Source: Leptoclinus maculatus
Lineage: Eukaryota > Chordata > Actinopteri > Perciformes > Stichaeidae
Direction: 5' to 3'
Assembly: GCA_032191485.1 (NCBI GenBank)
Contig: JAVDOI010000007.1
Location: 25,790,387 to 25,854,386, forward strand
DNA length: 64,000 nt
The notes beneath the pieces are model-generated. The model was given only the letters and a program-made list of their open reading frames with translations, did no database searches and had not been told where the DNA came from. Numbering within the stretch: position 1 is the first letter of the stretch; every line of letters begins with the position of its first letter. Of this stretch, positions 1 through 13,300 are shown one piece after another. Position numbers and translations under genes: made by a program.

Positions 1-462
1 CGCCGCAAAATGAGGAATCGCCTCTAATCCACGTGCCGGAATATGAACACAAAAAAACTAAATCCTTTGGGAGATGACACGAAATCCAGTTTCTTGTCTA
101 TGGCTCATTTGAATATAAATCAAAAAAAGGCATGCTGATGACTCCTTCTTCAACCCTGTCTCCTACAAAATGATGTTCCCATACAGCCAAACTGCACTCT
201 TAATTACTTTTCATCCCGATTTCGGTCGCAGTTTTTTGCAGGTTGAACCACGTGATCAACGTTGTAAATTGAAACCAAACAACACAAAAAATGCCTCAAA
301 ACTATTTCGTTATGTTTGGGCAATACTCCTTGGTTAGGTTTAGTAAAAAAAAACATCATGGTTTGGTTTAAAATGGCTATGAAATTGAAACAAAACAAAC
401 CAAAGAATGCAACAAAAGCACTTGGTTCACACGGGACACAAACATAAACTGTATAGAAGTAG

Positions 463-880
463 ACATTGACGTCACCCATTGGTTTGTAGATTACGGTTTG
501 AAGCCTCCAGTTTTTACAACCAGTGAACAGAAGTGACCATGGTTGGACTGTGGAAGGGTGACGTGGAGACGCATTATACGGCTCTGGTAGAGTCCTGTCA
601 ATCACAAGGTAGCCCCGCCTTAAAGCATCCCCTGCTTTATGGTCTATTTGACTCTAAATGGACCATAATTTACTAAATGAACACCATGCTGTAATTAAGA
701 AGATGTTTACAATGTTTACTGAGGGAATACATTAAATGAGAAGAAGAGTAATTTACTCATAGACTTCTATACAATCAGACTTCTTTTCGCCCCCTGGTGG
801 CCATTAGAAAGAATGCAGGTTTAAGACACTTCAGCATTGGCTTCCCTTTTTAGAACCGGAGGTTGCCGCCTGGACACAAA
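463..880. repeat. Teleost dispersed repeat (non-autonomous element)
   Basis: The segment combines several motifs I recognise from a repeat common in percomorph genomes: a 5' part reading GACGTCACCCATTGGTTTG, a central CCTGCTTTATGGTCTATTTG, and a 3' part with CGCCCCCTGGTGGCCATTAG followed by an AGAAAGAATGCAGGTTTAAG block. It has no coding capacity. Family name and exact ends were not determined; a repeat-library search would settle both. Confidence 0.65.
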
Positions 881-3800
881 CAGCCAATGAGACCGCTGTG
901 TTTTATGACCCATCCACCACCCCGACCTCCTTCCTACGCGGACTTCTGTTGACCCGTTTGAAACTTATTTGTGATACATCAAAAGTAAATTTATAATGCC
1001 ATAATTTGTAGGAGACGAGGCTGCCCTCTTACGCATCATCTATTCTGCTATGGCAGTTGTCCAACCGAAATAATCAATTAATTTGCCTAATGTAAGGCCA
1101 TGAACACGTTTAACCCGTAACTGCCACAATTTGTCAATCAAAGCATTTTTAGAAACCCTCGCAAACCAGATGCACCTCGCAGCAATCAACGAAGAAGGTT
1201 CATTGTCTGTGAAAGGGACAGAGAGGGCTGAGGGACAGATTGAGTGTAACACTAACTCTGGGTATCTTCCCCGCTGTCCTTCCTATTAGCCACATGTCTG
1301 TCAGAGTCCTGCCGCTGTGAGGACTTAACAGGCCCGCCGCAGAACCTCAAATCAACTTAATTTGGGCTTGGATGTCATCCTCCACAAAGCCTAACCTCTG
1401 ACGTGCTCGGACCGGGAGCACAGCGATTCTCCGAGCCCCGGAAGACTGATGGTTTTTAATGAGGGAGAGGATCGGCCCGAGCGGTGGCTTTTTTTTTTTT
1501 TTAATCAGCAGCAAGGCCACTTTCCTGCTCAGTCCTCCATTAACATTGCAAGAAATTATTTATGGATGCTTGTGCTCTCTGGTGTTAGGCTGCCCATTAC
1601 AGTTTGGATGGCACAAATGACGGGGCGTGATAATTGGCATGGTGCAAAATTACCGCTGAGGTCCAGACTAATGGTGTGTTTGATTGCCATTTTGTGCCAC
1701 CACACTGCTTTCCTTTTCTTTTTTCTTCTTTTTTTTTAACACAATTTGAGACATAAAAGAAGATATATTGCACTGTGAGTGTATTCATATTTAGACTTTT
1801 TAATGTCAGCAGGGAGTAACCATTTTAAAAGGCACTGCAAGAAAGAACACAAATCTTCATTTTGTTCACTGAAGGAAAAAGCTCCCCATGAATATATTGG
1901 TGCTCTGCACTCGACCCCAAAGTTTTATCTCGCTGGCTTTATCTGATTCACTATTTGGATTCTCCTGGTTAATACAAGACTTTTTAAAAAACTATGTTCC
2001 ACAGCTGCCAGCATCAAGGGACCGCACTACTTCAGCCCGTCAGCATCTACTGCATGCATGGAAAGTGACGTTCCCCGCGTGTAGGGACCGAGGACCCAGG
2101 AGGCCTTCTTTGACGTTCAACATATGCACCATGAATACTTAACATGAAGCTATGAAAATGGATTATCCCACACGTGCATACAGAGAACAATCTCGACAAA
2201 CAAAACTTTCAATTTCAATCCAAAGGCAGTCTTTGGTAGTATCAGAGGGGGGGCATACAGTATGTCCTCAGGTCTAGATACACCAGAATGCTCACAGAGA
2301 GCGACCCCACCCTTGGGACCGGGTTTCTTTGAACATTTTTACATAATGGAGCTCGTATTGATTTTTGTTTTGAACTAGAGGGAAGAGTTTGAAGAGGAAG
2401 TGCTAATATTTTAATCCTGCATTCCCAAGACGGAGAGAGAGATACTCGGCAAAGAGGGAAAAACACAAACAAACAAGATTTGTTGTTCCTTTCATAAGAA
2501 AGAAAAAATGATAATCTTGCAGAAAAGTTTTTCATAAAAAATACAACAGCAGGTGTTCCATATGTATTTCCACAGATAAAAAACCACATCCCCACCTGTT
2601 CATCCGCACTGCATGGAGCACGGTGGAGTCATTCTCCTGCACTTCATCCTGCAAATGCACTCGCAAGTCTGTCCAAGTCTTAATAGGCTGTTCTTTGACT
2701 CTGACATGTGGCTGACAAGTGATCAATTCTTCCACTTAGAGAAGTTTATGGAAAAGTCTGCCGAACAAATCACCGTCTTGTGTTGAACCCGAAACTGACT
2801 TGAAGTTTGCAAACATGGATTCAGTATTGATTTTCACATGAAGGGTGAATTATTTCTCCCGCGTCTGAAGTCTGTAATTTGATATAAAGTCATCTCGCTT
2901 TCTGCGCTTTAATTCATACAAGCAGCCAGAAAGCCCTTACTTATACGGGGGAAGCGATACCCTTTTGCCACGGGGCACTCAAACAGTAATGCGTTCTTTT
3001 AGATTAGCCTGTCAGGTACAATGTAATTGACTGGGGAGATTAAAAAAGAAGATATCACAGTGCATTATTGATTCGCATGTGAAGAGGGTCACATGTACCG
3101 CAGTTCATCAGCACCTCGGCAGACAGCCTGGGAATTGGAGACTTTTTTTTTTTTACAAAAACTCTCTGGGGACGAGGAAGGGGGAAGGATTAAAGGGTTG
3201 CACACAGTCAATTGTTTTCAAGTTGGCAACTTTGGCCTATTGCCACTCTCATACCTGATCCTATATTGGAAAAACAAAGATGTCTAACATAAGGCATCAG
3301 ACACTTCTCAACATAGATTACAGGAGAGAGGAGAAGATGCAGGCGGTGGCCTCACATCAGCAGCTCTGTCAGGCAAAGGAGTGCTTCAGAATTCAAACAT
3401 CAGCATAATATCAAGTGCACAATGACAATGCTGATGCTTAGAAGATAGAAGACGGTAGCAGGGGCATGTAGACATTTGCTAATTAGTGCTAAACTAGTTT
3501 TTGACAAATATGAATGTTGGCGCTCGGTCTTTGCTCAATGTAGACGCGGCGGCCGGTAGCTCGAATGACCTCTCTACATTTTACATTAAACACTCGTTGA
3601 CGTAGTTATGACGCCAAATAGCATTTGGAACTAGCTGAATGAATTGCATCCTGTCTATAGTGTGAACTATATTTCTAGGCCTTCATTTTATTCAAAATCT
3701 TTCAAGATCGCCACTTCAAGCGCACTTCTGTTCCAGTTAGCCATTTCCCAGAATACCCTTGAAAACTGATAATGTGGTGTGAAGACGTGTAGGCAGCGGG

Positions 3801-4277
3801 AGCTGGCAGAGCCAGGATTTGCTTTCCCCGGTAAACAACACATCGCCTCACTCAAAACACAGCGTTGTATGCTTGTGAGGTCTATTGAGGCTGCTTGTTG
3901 GGGATAAATGGCGGCGCGCCCTCCTCCACTGTGATGGGTTTCTCATGTAAGAGGATTGAATGCCATTGCAAAAAAAGGCGGATCTTACCATCTCCTGCTC
4001 TTTCCCTGCATGGAAAATCACAACTCAGAATACACCACAAAACAACTAAATGCAAAACATGATCTGTTTTGGTATGCTGAATTATTTTAGTGTTTTCTTC
4101 TCTTCTTCTGGTCCCGGTGCCCATTGGCCGACAACACAAGACTTTTGGCCTCACTGTGAATCTCTCAGGTGTGAATTTTGTATAAATGCGGAGCTTGTGG
4201 AGCCGGAAAAAAAAAAATAGCATGCTGAGAGAAGCCTTCCCTGGATAAATAGAGGCTGTGAAATGTGTGAGAAAGGT

Positions 4278-4299
4278 CACACACACACACACACACACT
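4278..4299. repeat. (CA)n microsatellite
   Basis: About eleven uninterrupted CA units. Confidence 0.9.
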
Positions 4300-5479
4300 C
4301 CTCAGGGGAGAGCGGAGGAGTGTTTCATTCATATTTTCGGTGTTCTCAGAAGGTCACGGATGAATGCGCATATAAGTCCGGGTTAAAGGTGAACCTGGCA
4401 TAAATAGACGGTGTGGAAAGGTGAGAATCATGACCTTGTTGCCGATATGTTTCTGCTACTACGGATGATTAAAATGCTGTGATATCTGCAGTATTTTATC
4501 AGATTATTCCCCAAAGTTCGGCGACTTTCAGTAAACATTTCAGAAGACAATTTGGCACACAACAGATCGTTCACCTTTGCGGTACAGACAGACCTGTTTA
4601 CTCCAGCTGGTTTCTAACAAAAACTCTGGGGGGGGGGGGGAACTCATGTGGCTGTCACTGAGTGATAAGTGCGTCTTTGGAAAAGGTCACACTGGTTGTT
4701 TTTGTAAGCATCAGCATTTGACAGTACCTGGTTCTTTCAAAGGCTCCTTTTAAATCCTGTTGAGAGAAGCTACGTTTGCCGCTTTACGGTATATATGTGA
4801 CAGCTTTACTCAGCGTTTAGACTGGAGCGACAACCTCGTTCGTCTGCTCTTACTGTGTACACGCATGTTTCACTCTCCTGTAAATCATTTGCCTCTTTTT
4901 TTTTTATGGCAACAGAAACATTTATAGAACAACAGCAAATGTTTCTAAAGTAGAACAAAGTAGAAATTAAGGATTGCTGCCAGGCCTGTGCATAAGCATC
5001 GTCTTGAAGCGGAGAGATTATCACCTGGGTGGAAAATCACACGGTGCAGAGCAGGAAGATGTTCTGTACATTATGTTTTAGTTGTATATACCTGTGTATA
5101 TATATATGACATCAGTATGCCTATATGGAGAACGTGACCTCCAAGCAGCGCTTAAGTTCAGCATCTTTTCGTCCCTCCCTTTGGTCTTTCATCCATGTTG
5201 AAGCTCAAGTTATACTGATATCTGCACTGGACCTGAGCAGATATCTGTGTCCGTACGATTAGCTTTTTAAGTCAGAGTTTCCCGCACCCAAAAGCTGAGC
5301 TTTTCTTCAAAAGGGCCTCCAGAGTGAATACATCTCAAAATACGTCCTCATGACGAGAAGAACGGAGCTTTTGGGATTACAACTCTTCTGTCGACTGCAA
5401 CTTTCCACGTTTTAAATCATTATATCGTGTGTTTATTTAGTCAGAAACTCCATCGTCATAAAGTAGTGACATGGTGACA

Positions 5480-5740
5480 TTTCAGAGCAGCACCTACAGA
5501 CAATGATCGTTTAAAAAAACTCTAATGTGAACTAAGTTTGACTAAAATGACAGAATTATTGGTTTTTTGGCCAGACTAGATTGAAATGTTCAATATAATC
5601 TGCTGACTGAAAAAGGACATGGACTAAGACTAAATTAAAAAAGTAGTTAATAATATTAAGAGAGGAACCAGTTTGACTTAAAGTAATGACTAAATTACAT
5701 TTTCGTCAACTAAAGCTGCTAAAGCTATGAAGGATAAAAA
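5480..5740. repeat. Possible degenerate dispersed repeat
   Basis: An AT-rich stretch in which ACTAAA/GACTAAA-type words recur and which ends near TTTCGTCAACTAAAGC. This resembles worn copies of a teleost repeat built of such words. The match is weak and the boundaries are approximate. Confidence 0.3.
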
Positions 5741-7326
5741 GGACTAGAATGAGACTTTTCATCAAAAGACCCCCTGATTGTATCACTATTTACTATTTGT
5801 TCGGTTGTCTGACGACTGAAAATAGAAAGATATGTAAAAGAAAAGAGATAAATCATAAAGTTTAGATATATTATGATGCCAGTGATTGGGTTTCTCTAGT
5901 GAGTGATATTCATGACCTGAAAACCTTTCCACCTCCCCTGCAAGTTATCATCACAAAGCCGAGGCTTCTATATCTCCCAACGCTGCATAAACACCAGTAT
6001 AGATATGGAGGCCAGGTCCTCAAGCTAATTAAATCTGTAATCACTTTGTACTTTAAAAACACAGAGGGAGAGGTGGAGGCGTGGTGTGGGGGGGTTGGCT
6101 GGTGGTTTAAATGAGGTCCAGTGGACTGTTATTTAATAAAGACAGCTAATTGGGTCAGAGATCTTTATCCTCATGAAGCAATAAGGAGGGTTACTGCAGA
6201 CCTGCAGCATGAAGGCTTTCCTACAGGAAGTCTGGAGAGCAGTGAAGAGAGAGAGAGATAACAAAAGAAGAGGAGAACAACATGAGAGTGATGTCAAGGG
6301 TACGGCACACATGTGTTTTATTTTCTCTGCGTGGGTTTGAAGTCAGTGGTTATGATAGAGGAAGGTAATGGGATGACTGAGAGTGCATCCTAATGGAGGA
6401 CAGAAGGACAGAGCAGAAGTCCATGAACCCATTTGATGTCTTTCATCTCAACTGGAAGGCTCATCCTGCCCTCTAGTGGACAATGCAATTATTAGTCCCA
6501 CAGCGGGGACATTTACAGGATTACAGCAGCATAGTGCAAACAAGAGACATAGTAAAAAACTATGTATCAAAACAAGTATTATAAATGAGTAAATAGGTGA
6601 TAAACGTTTTTTTTATTGCTACTGACTTTACCAAAAATAGTGTAAAACATGACAGAGATGGGTGTGCCTTTTCAAGGGAGCATAGCTACTGAGGTGTTGA
6701 TGCAAATCAATCTGGGTCAGAACTACCACTCAACTACACTCTCTGCATGTAGTGTGTAGCCACTTTAATTCACATGCAATTCATTTTGGGCAGAAGTAAA
6801 GGCGTTGTAGTATATTTGCAGCTGTGACAGCGTCGCTGGTATTTCACCGTGTGCGTCTGTGTGTGTGTGGCATCCTGACAAAATGTGGTCCTGGAGACAT
6901 GCATGTGGTCCTTTGTCTGTCTGTCTGTCCATCACAAAACGTTACGGGTGTTTAGTAGGTATAAAAACTAAGTCACACACACACACTTACACACTTCAGG
7001 CCACCACTATACGAGCAACTGTGCCCGAAGTATGGAGGGTACAAAGTGAAGATAGGGGCCATTACCTCCCCCAGTTCACACCCCTGGTTCGGCTGGTGTG
7101 ATCCCATCACAAGAGGGTTTCTAGAATGAAACGCATTTCATGTTTTTAATCTATCCTTGTGTGCTGCTGCAACAAACGAGTTTACCCTCTGCGGGTCAAC
7201 AACGGTTTATATTATCAGATGTTTTCTTATCGTACATCCTCAATTAAATTACTGAGTGAAAGGAAAGAAGGAGCTCTTCTTCTATTCCAATGGCTCAGTG
7301 GTCCATACAACTTCCCTTTCAGATCT

Positions 7327-7330
<4 letters not shown>

Positions 7331-7396
<66 letters not shown>
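7331..7396. repeat. (TG)33 microsatellite
   Basis: Thirty-three uninterrupted TG units. It makes several long but meaningless Cys-Val open frames on the plus strand. Confidence 0.95.
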
Positions 7397-7399
<3 letters not shown>

Positions 7400-9080
7400 T
7401 GTTTCCTTGTTGTCATTCTGAGTTTTCTTGTACATTCCACCTATTTCAAAGAAAGGGGCTTCGGCCGGCAGGTTGTGTATACCTGGATGTGTGATTTGTG
7501 GATCTCACTTACAGTTGAGTGCCACAAAGGTTCTGGTGTTTATTTCACGTCTTGTTTCCCCCTGTCTGTATAGTGCCAATGTCACTGCCTATATCAAATA
7601 TTGTAAAAAAAAAAGTAATTGTTGTGTTTGGTCGCCCCACTCGCCCACTGTCACAAGTCACCTTTCTAACTAACGTCTTGTCATCTCCTGCATCTCAGTG
7701 GCTGTTGTGTTTTTCTCTCCACCCACTGGGAACATAACCGCAGGGTTCCTCTCAAGCGAGCGTTACACCAGCTCATTTAGACCAGCTCGTTTCACCTTGA
7801 ACAAGAGAAGAGGAGAAACAATAATTGAATCCGCCCGCCGTAGTGCTGGTTTGGAATGAAAACCCGCAAAACACCATAAGCGGGCAACAGAGACGGCTAT
7901 AGATTCCTGCTTTTTAATATTTTATGTACATTTCAGCACAACACCACCAACTAATTTCACTGATTTGTAGTGAAAGTGGTTGATGTTGACATGTGACCTA
8001 CGGCTGAAAAGTAACTTCAAATAAATATTGAGTACAATGTTGCAAATGATTCCACAAAAAGCATTTTCTTTCTTGTTTTTTGTCCGTTTGCGTTTTCTTG
8101 GCAATGGCACAGCAGTAAAGATGAGATGGTGGAGGGGCTGATTAGCTGGAAGTGCCCGGGGGAGTTTTCGGGTGTCCAGGGTGATGGAGGTGACCAATTA
8201 TTTTCCTGGCCGCACGAAGAAGAGGAGGCCGTGACCCCTGGCCTTCTCAGCAGAATGACTGATGTGCTGCAGTTTGCCTTAGGCTTGGAATGATGCGGCT
8301 CCAGTTGTGGAGGAAGTAAAAATCAAGTCAGTTAACTGTTCACCACTGGACTGTGATTGGCAGTGGACAGTAGATTTCCAGCACCGAGGTAGCAGGGCGG
8401 ATGAGCTCCTAAACAGAAGGGCGTGTTCAAGCCTCCTGATTGCTGCATCCATCAAAAGTCATAAGCCCAGTGTCACTTGCAGCCCTTGGCAGTCTGAACC
8501 CTGAAACTGGCCCATAATTCCTTTCTGATGATTCATGTAGTATTGATTACTGAGAATTAAACATTAACTATGTTTTGGGTTTAGTGTATTTTTAATATGG
8601 TATGTTGTTTGGCCAAATGTTTTTCTTTCTCTAAGTGGAAATCTACCAAACTCAGGCCAATGAGGTGAATTCAAATGTGTTATGTGTGCAAATTAAAGTA
8701 AACAAATAAAACTACACACTTTAAGTAGATCAGAATTAGCTGTATCTGTTGAATCATAAAATAATGAGACAAACAGATAATATGATACATAAGTGCCAAA
8801 GGTAGGTTATTCATTTATATGATTTATTTGCAACTCTTACAATGCACCCATCCATATGAAAAATAATAACAAATATGTTTTATATACATCCTGAATTCCT
8901 ATATATTGTTCAACTTCTTTATTAAGAATTTGACAATTATTTTAAGAAATTGAATACAATAATTAATAATCCTGTACTAAGTAGTAATTTAATTAATGCC
9001 TTTAACTCCCTTAATTAGCAAATAACCAATATATTTTCCTGCACTGCAGATGTTAAATTGTGTGTCAATCAAATAAAAGG

Positions 9081-9240
9081 AGGCGGCCTCTTTTGTTTAC
9101 AGACGCCTCTCATTGGATGATATGCGTTACTGGAAACGCCTTAAAGAACATATCTTTCTTGTGATTGGCCAGGATTGACACGGCAACAAACTACGTGCCG
9201 AGTGCAAATTAGTGACTCGTCCGTCCCCATAAGGTAGCAG
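9081..9240 (+). promoter_or_regulatory. Likely eif4g2 promoter region
   Basis: This is the GC-richer stretch just upstream of the inferred first exon of eif4g2. It contains two ATTGG motifs (reverse CCAAT) at 9,112-9,116 and 9,164-9,168 and no obvious TATA box, as expected of a broadly expressed housekeeping gene. The transcription start cannot be fixed from sequence alone. Confidence 0.4.
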
Positions 9241-9432
9241 TCTACCAGCTAGCTAGCGCGAACAAGCCAGGCAGCAAGTAGCGGATTGATGTGTGTGTTT
9301 GTGCGGTCATCTTTCTGCTTTTTAGCTCTCCTGATAACCGTCGCATACCCCGTTTTTCCCCCCCTTTACAACTGTCTTATTTCTTCCGTGATAGTCACAC
9401 AACAACATAAAACTGAAGTTTCTTTGGTAAAG
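9241..9432 (+). other. eif4g2: eif4g2 5' untranslated first exon (start approximate)
   Basis: A strong donor (AAAG|GTAAGG) lies at 9,432/9,433. The next usable acceptor is CTTCCTCAG at 10,282-10,291, so a non-coding exon here would join 5' leader sequence at 10,292-10,359 that precedes the GTG initiator. The donor is visible; the 5' boundary is a guess. Confidence 0.45.
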
Positions 9433-10359
9433 GTAAGGCAGATTTTTTTCTCCCTTGCAAAACAGCGCACCGGCTCATCCAAAATGGCGTCTGCTAGCTA
9501 GCTAAGCAAGCTAAAGATACCAACGTCTGACATAAACTCGTAGAACGGTAACGCTATAGCTTATGAGCCGGGGGATTTAGCTTAACGTAGAAAATGGCGT
9601 CTCGATAGTATCAGCCATGGCTACAAGGACAGCCGACTGGATGTATTATTAGCTGCCCTGCCCCAGTTTACTGCATAATGGTGCAACTGTACCGTTATGT
9701 TTGCAGGTTCTCGATCTAAAAACATACACAGTGCATCTTCCGTTTGGACAGCTAATACACAATTCCAATGTAACGCTAACTGCAAACCTCGTATCCTCTC
9801 ATATTGTTACACAACCGACTAAACAGTTTGTATATTGTAAAAAAAAACAACATCTGACCAATGTCGTGATGTTAGCTAACTTATGGATTTAGCAAACCCA
9901 ACCATAGCAAATTGGTCAATGTTAGCTGGTTAGCTGACGCACCTTTCGCTTTGTTGCAGCAGAGCAAAGACGAGCACATAATTCTGCGTTTTTGGCATCT
10001 GTTGTCATTGTGCCAAGTGCGCTTATAAATGCTCCAACAAATACTACTAAGGTTGTATTTTGTAACGTGTCGTGTTTGTAATTCCCTTCATGTGTTGCGT
10101 AATGATTAGATGTGTCATTAGTGGGGAGGCCTGTAACAAAGATCTGACTACTGAACTGTTTATCGAGCTCAGCTGGCTAACTGACATCCTTGGATGACTC
10201 CTCTTGCCCTCTGTAATGTTGTAGCTATTGATGCATTCTACCCCCTCCCCCCCATGCAGTGACTAATTGCCCTCCCTTTTCTCTTCCTCAGCACCGTTCC
10301 CCCCATCCCTTCCTATTATTCTTATTCTTTTGAGTATTCTTCATTGTCAAGCCGCCAAA

Positions 10360-10362
10360 GTG
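10360..10362 (+). other. eif4g2: Non-AUG (GTG) initiation codon of eif4g2
   Basis: The codon sits in GCCGCCAAAGTGG, a near-ideal Kozak context with purine at -3 and G at +4. Human EIF4G2 is known to initiate at GUG, and the residues after it match. The leader part of this exon (10,292-10,359) has no in-frame ATG and no in-frame stop. Confidence 0.9.
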
Positions 10363-13300
10363 GAGAGTGTGATTGCAGAAGGGGGTGCTTCTCGTTTCAG
10401 GTAATAACCCAACGCTTGAACACAGAATAAAAACAAGGACATCCTTTTTTTATTTTCTTCCATGGTTAGCCCTCTGCTAGCGTTTTGGAGCAAGAACTTC
10501 CGGCCTTTGGAACAAAGCAGGATGTGGGAAGGCTCAAAATGGCTGTCAGAAACCTCTTTGTAAAGGGGGACACGGTAGGCATGATGATCCACGGGAGGAT
10601 TTCTGAATATTGGTGCTGGCACTCGCCCTGTTGACAGTTTAGAGTCACTGTCAAACCCAGGATTCAGTTTTAAAATGGCTCGATTAAGGCCTCAAATGAT
10701 CTGGGACACCGTATGTTAGATGCATCCTTCAGCTTGGGGGATTTAAGGTTGCCTTTTTACGGTGCACCATCTCATTGGGTACCAGTAATGTATATTTTCA
10801 ATATGTTATTTGGCAAATTGGTTTATCACTGATCTGTTCAGAAAAAAAAAAGAATGCTTTGGAAATAACTTCACAAGGCTCGCAGATGCCCTGAATAATA
10901 TACAAATAATCCCTCCCAGTCACCGCCCGATGTGCTTCGTTGACTTGGAAATTTGAGTATTAATAGACCGTGATGACACCACAGCAGCAAAGCGTAGAGA
11001 GCAGCCTGTTCTGCTTTTCTACTGCACCTGAAGCCGTGCACGTCGCCCTAGTTTTGGTCATTGAACCGGCACCAGAAGCAGGGTTAGTAAACAGTGAGAG
11101 TGGTGCAGGGTTAGTACTGCTTCTTCTTCTTCTGTTACTTATTCGGCCTCTTTTAAACTCTCAAACCAGAGTTGGTGATTATTGGAGATGTGGAAAGACT
11201 TACAAAGACTGTTTTGGTGATCTGAGAGGTAAAATTACTTTCGTCAGACTCGAGTCTGGTGGCTTTGAGGAGAGTATATTCATTTTGTTTTGTACGTTAA
11301 TAAATTATGATTGATTATTATATATTAACTTCAACACGCTTGATCGGAGCTGGACCCAATAAACTGACTACTGCATTCATTTGTCCCAGGAATATACGCA
11401 AATTGTAACTTTTCCAAACCACTTTACCAAATGGAAATCCCAGAACTATGAGCCGGTGTGGAATGTGCGAGCAGCGCAACATGAGCGGTGAAGCCTCGGC
11501 TGTATCGGTGGAAGGCGCCCAGGCTACATGTAGAGTACACTCCCCTGGGCTTTGGTCCACTCAGTTGACTGACTCATGCATTAATGCACACGCCGTCACC
11601 TTAGATGTGCTGCTCTTTAAGCGAGTGCATTGTCCGTCTCTGGCTCTCAAACAGCTGACCGTGACAGTCGCATCATGCAATGTTTATACATGACGCCGTT
11701 AGCCAGGCCAAGCCATTATTCCTAATTAGTTTTGACTTTCAGTTTGTCAATGGTTTATTGTTTAGTGATAAGCAACAGTTCTAACCTTCATCGAGTGCCA
11801 GGATACATCTATTCGATAAGGGCTTTTTATATCTTTATAGCTGATTGTATTCTTACTTTTTTTGTGGCATTTCAAATGTTAATCTCACTTGTAAGCTCTT
11901 GTTCCCTTGTGTCTTTGGTGTAAATAAAGGTTGAATGTAAGAATAGGCCATTTAATCTTGTTCCTTATGAGGTCGAGGTACAGGCACATTCCATGTTTTT
12001 GCATGAGCCTGATGCGTTTCCTTCCTTTGTTTGCTTCTACAGTGCTTCTTCGGGGGGAGGAGGTGGTAGGGGCGCACCTCAGCACTATCCCAAGACTGTC
12101 GGCAACAGGTTTGTCATTTGGAATTTTTCCAGAGCACAGTTAATGTATAGTGATTTAATTATTAGCATTACGGCACTAGTAGGATTCCCCACTGCAGAAA
12201 GAGTGGATGAGACAGCTTTGTTGATTAAAGGGCCTGAATTCCAGGAAACTCTGATTTGAATACCCAGAAGTCCGGTTTCTTGAGGTCAGTCAGCTGCAGG
12301 CAGAACATGCATGTTTACCAACTGGGCAGTCTGACATTATTTTTACCATAAAGGGTAAAGCTAAAGCCGAGCATTGGCAAAAGAGTTCACACTTGTGTGA
12401 CACAATATGGGTTTTGTTTTCGCATGGTTATTATCTACACCTGAATTTAATTTTTAAGTTACTATCAGGAACTTTTTAACTGGTTGAAACATTAATACTG
12501 ATGCCTCTATATGACCAACATAAGTAAACGAGACCATCCAACCTGGTTGGATTCCTGCAAAATCTGACAAAACCATGCAGGTCCACCAGAAACTCAGCTC
12601 CGACTCCCGCGGGGCCTCCGGTAGCGACCAGCCCGGTGCAGACAAACTCAGATCCGGCTTTGCTGCCACCTTCGACCTGCAGTCGTAGCTCCGGTGGTAG
12701 GAGGAGAGCTCAGCGCCCGGTAGCAGCGTCTCCTCCTCCAGAACTGCTTTAGGTAGACTGTCAGACCCTCCTGCAGCCGCATGAAAGGGTTTCTAAAGGG
12801 ACTCTGGTGCTCTCAAATGCTCCTGCTTTTATCCACAGGGGCCGCCAAAAAAAGGGATTAGATTTTGTGCTAGAACAATAACTATATTGCAAGGTCGGTG
12901 TATTTTTCTGAACCAGCCATGATGTCTCCAGGTTCTGTGGTACTCAGTGTCTCTCTCTCTCTGTACTTTAACAGCGAGTTCCTGGGGAAAACCCCAGGGC
13001 AAAGCGGTCAGAGATGGGTTCCTTCACGAAGCACTAGACGAGATGTCAACTCCAGCACCGAAAAAGAACGACACGATGCAATCTTCAGGAAAGTGAGGGG
13101 GTAAGAGTCAAGCCGGTATCACGTTAATTATCCATCCCGAGGGACAAAAAGCTTCTTTCTTTTTCTTTTTCACCTGGAAATAGTGAGCAAGAATTTTGAT
13201 GGCTTGTGGCTCAATGATTGTTGTCACTTAAATAATTTCAGTTCAATTTGAGCAGAGTTTACAAAACCCAGCAAACAGTTGGTGTGGGTTAATGTTTGAA

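Larger units (their letters stand above)
1..9080. other. Intergenic region without a supported gene
   Basis: I see no exon series with conserved protein content and consistent splice sites on either strand here. Open frames are short and their translations look random. The stretch contains one clear teleost dispersed repeat (463-880), a possible second one (5,480-5,740) and two CA/TG microsatellites. Blocks such as 2,880-3,070 and 6,120-6,220 have balanced composition and no repeat character, so they could be conserved non-coding elements, but a single sequence cannot show conservation. Confidence 0.55.

Noticed and set aside
2532..2735. Minus-strand open frame MEELITCQPHVRVKEQPIKT
   Set aside because: Plausible-looking composition but only 67 codons, no flanking exons and no recognisable family.
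7159..7573. Plus-strand open frames with long Cys-Val runs
   Set aside because: They are translations of the (TG)33 microsatellite.
10970..11314. Open frame of 114 codons with a leucine run
   Set aside because: It lies in the first large eif4g2 intron, has no splice support, and the leucine run comes from a short CTT/CTG repeat.
12454..12830. GC-rich island with a minus-strand open frame (MAAKPDLSLSAPGWSLP)
   Set aside because: It is intronic to eif4g2 and might be a dispersed repeat, but I could not match it to one confidently and saw no exon signals.
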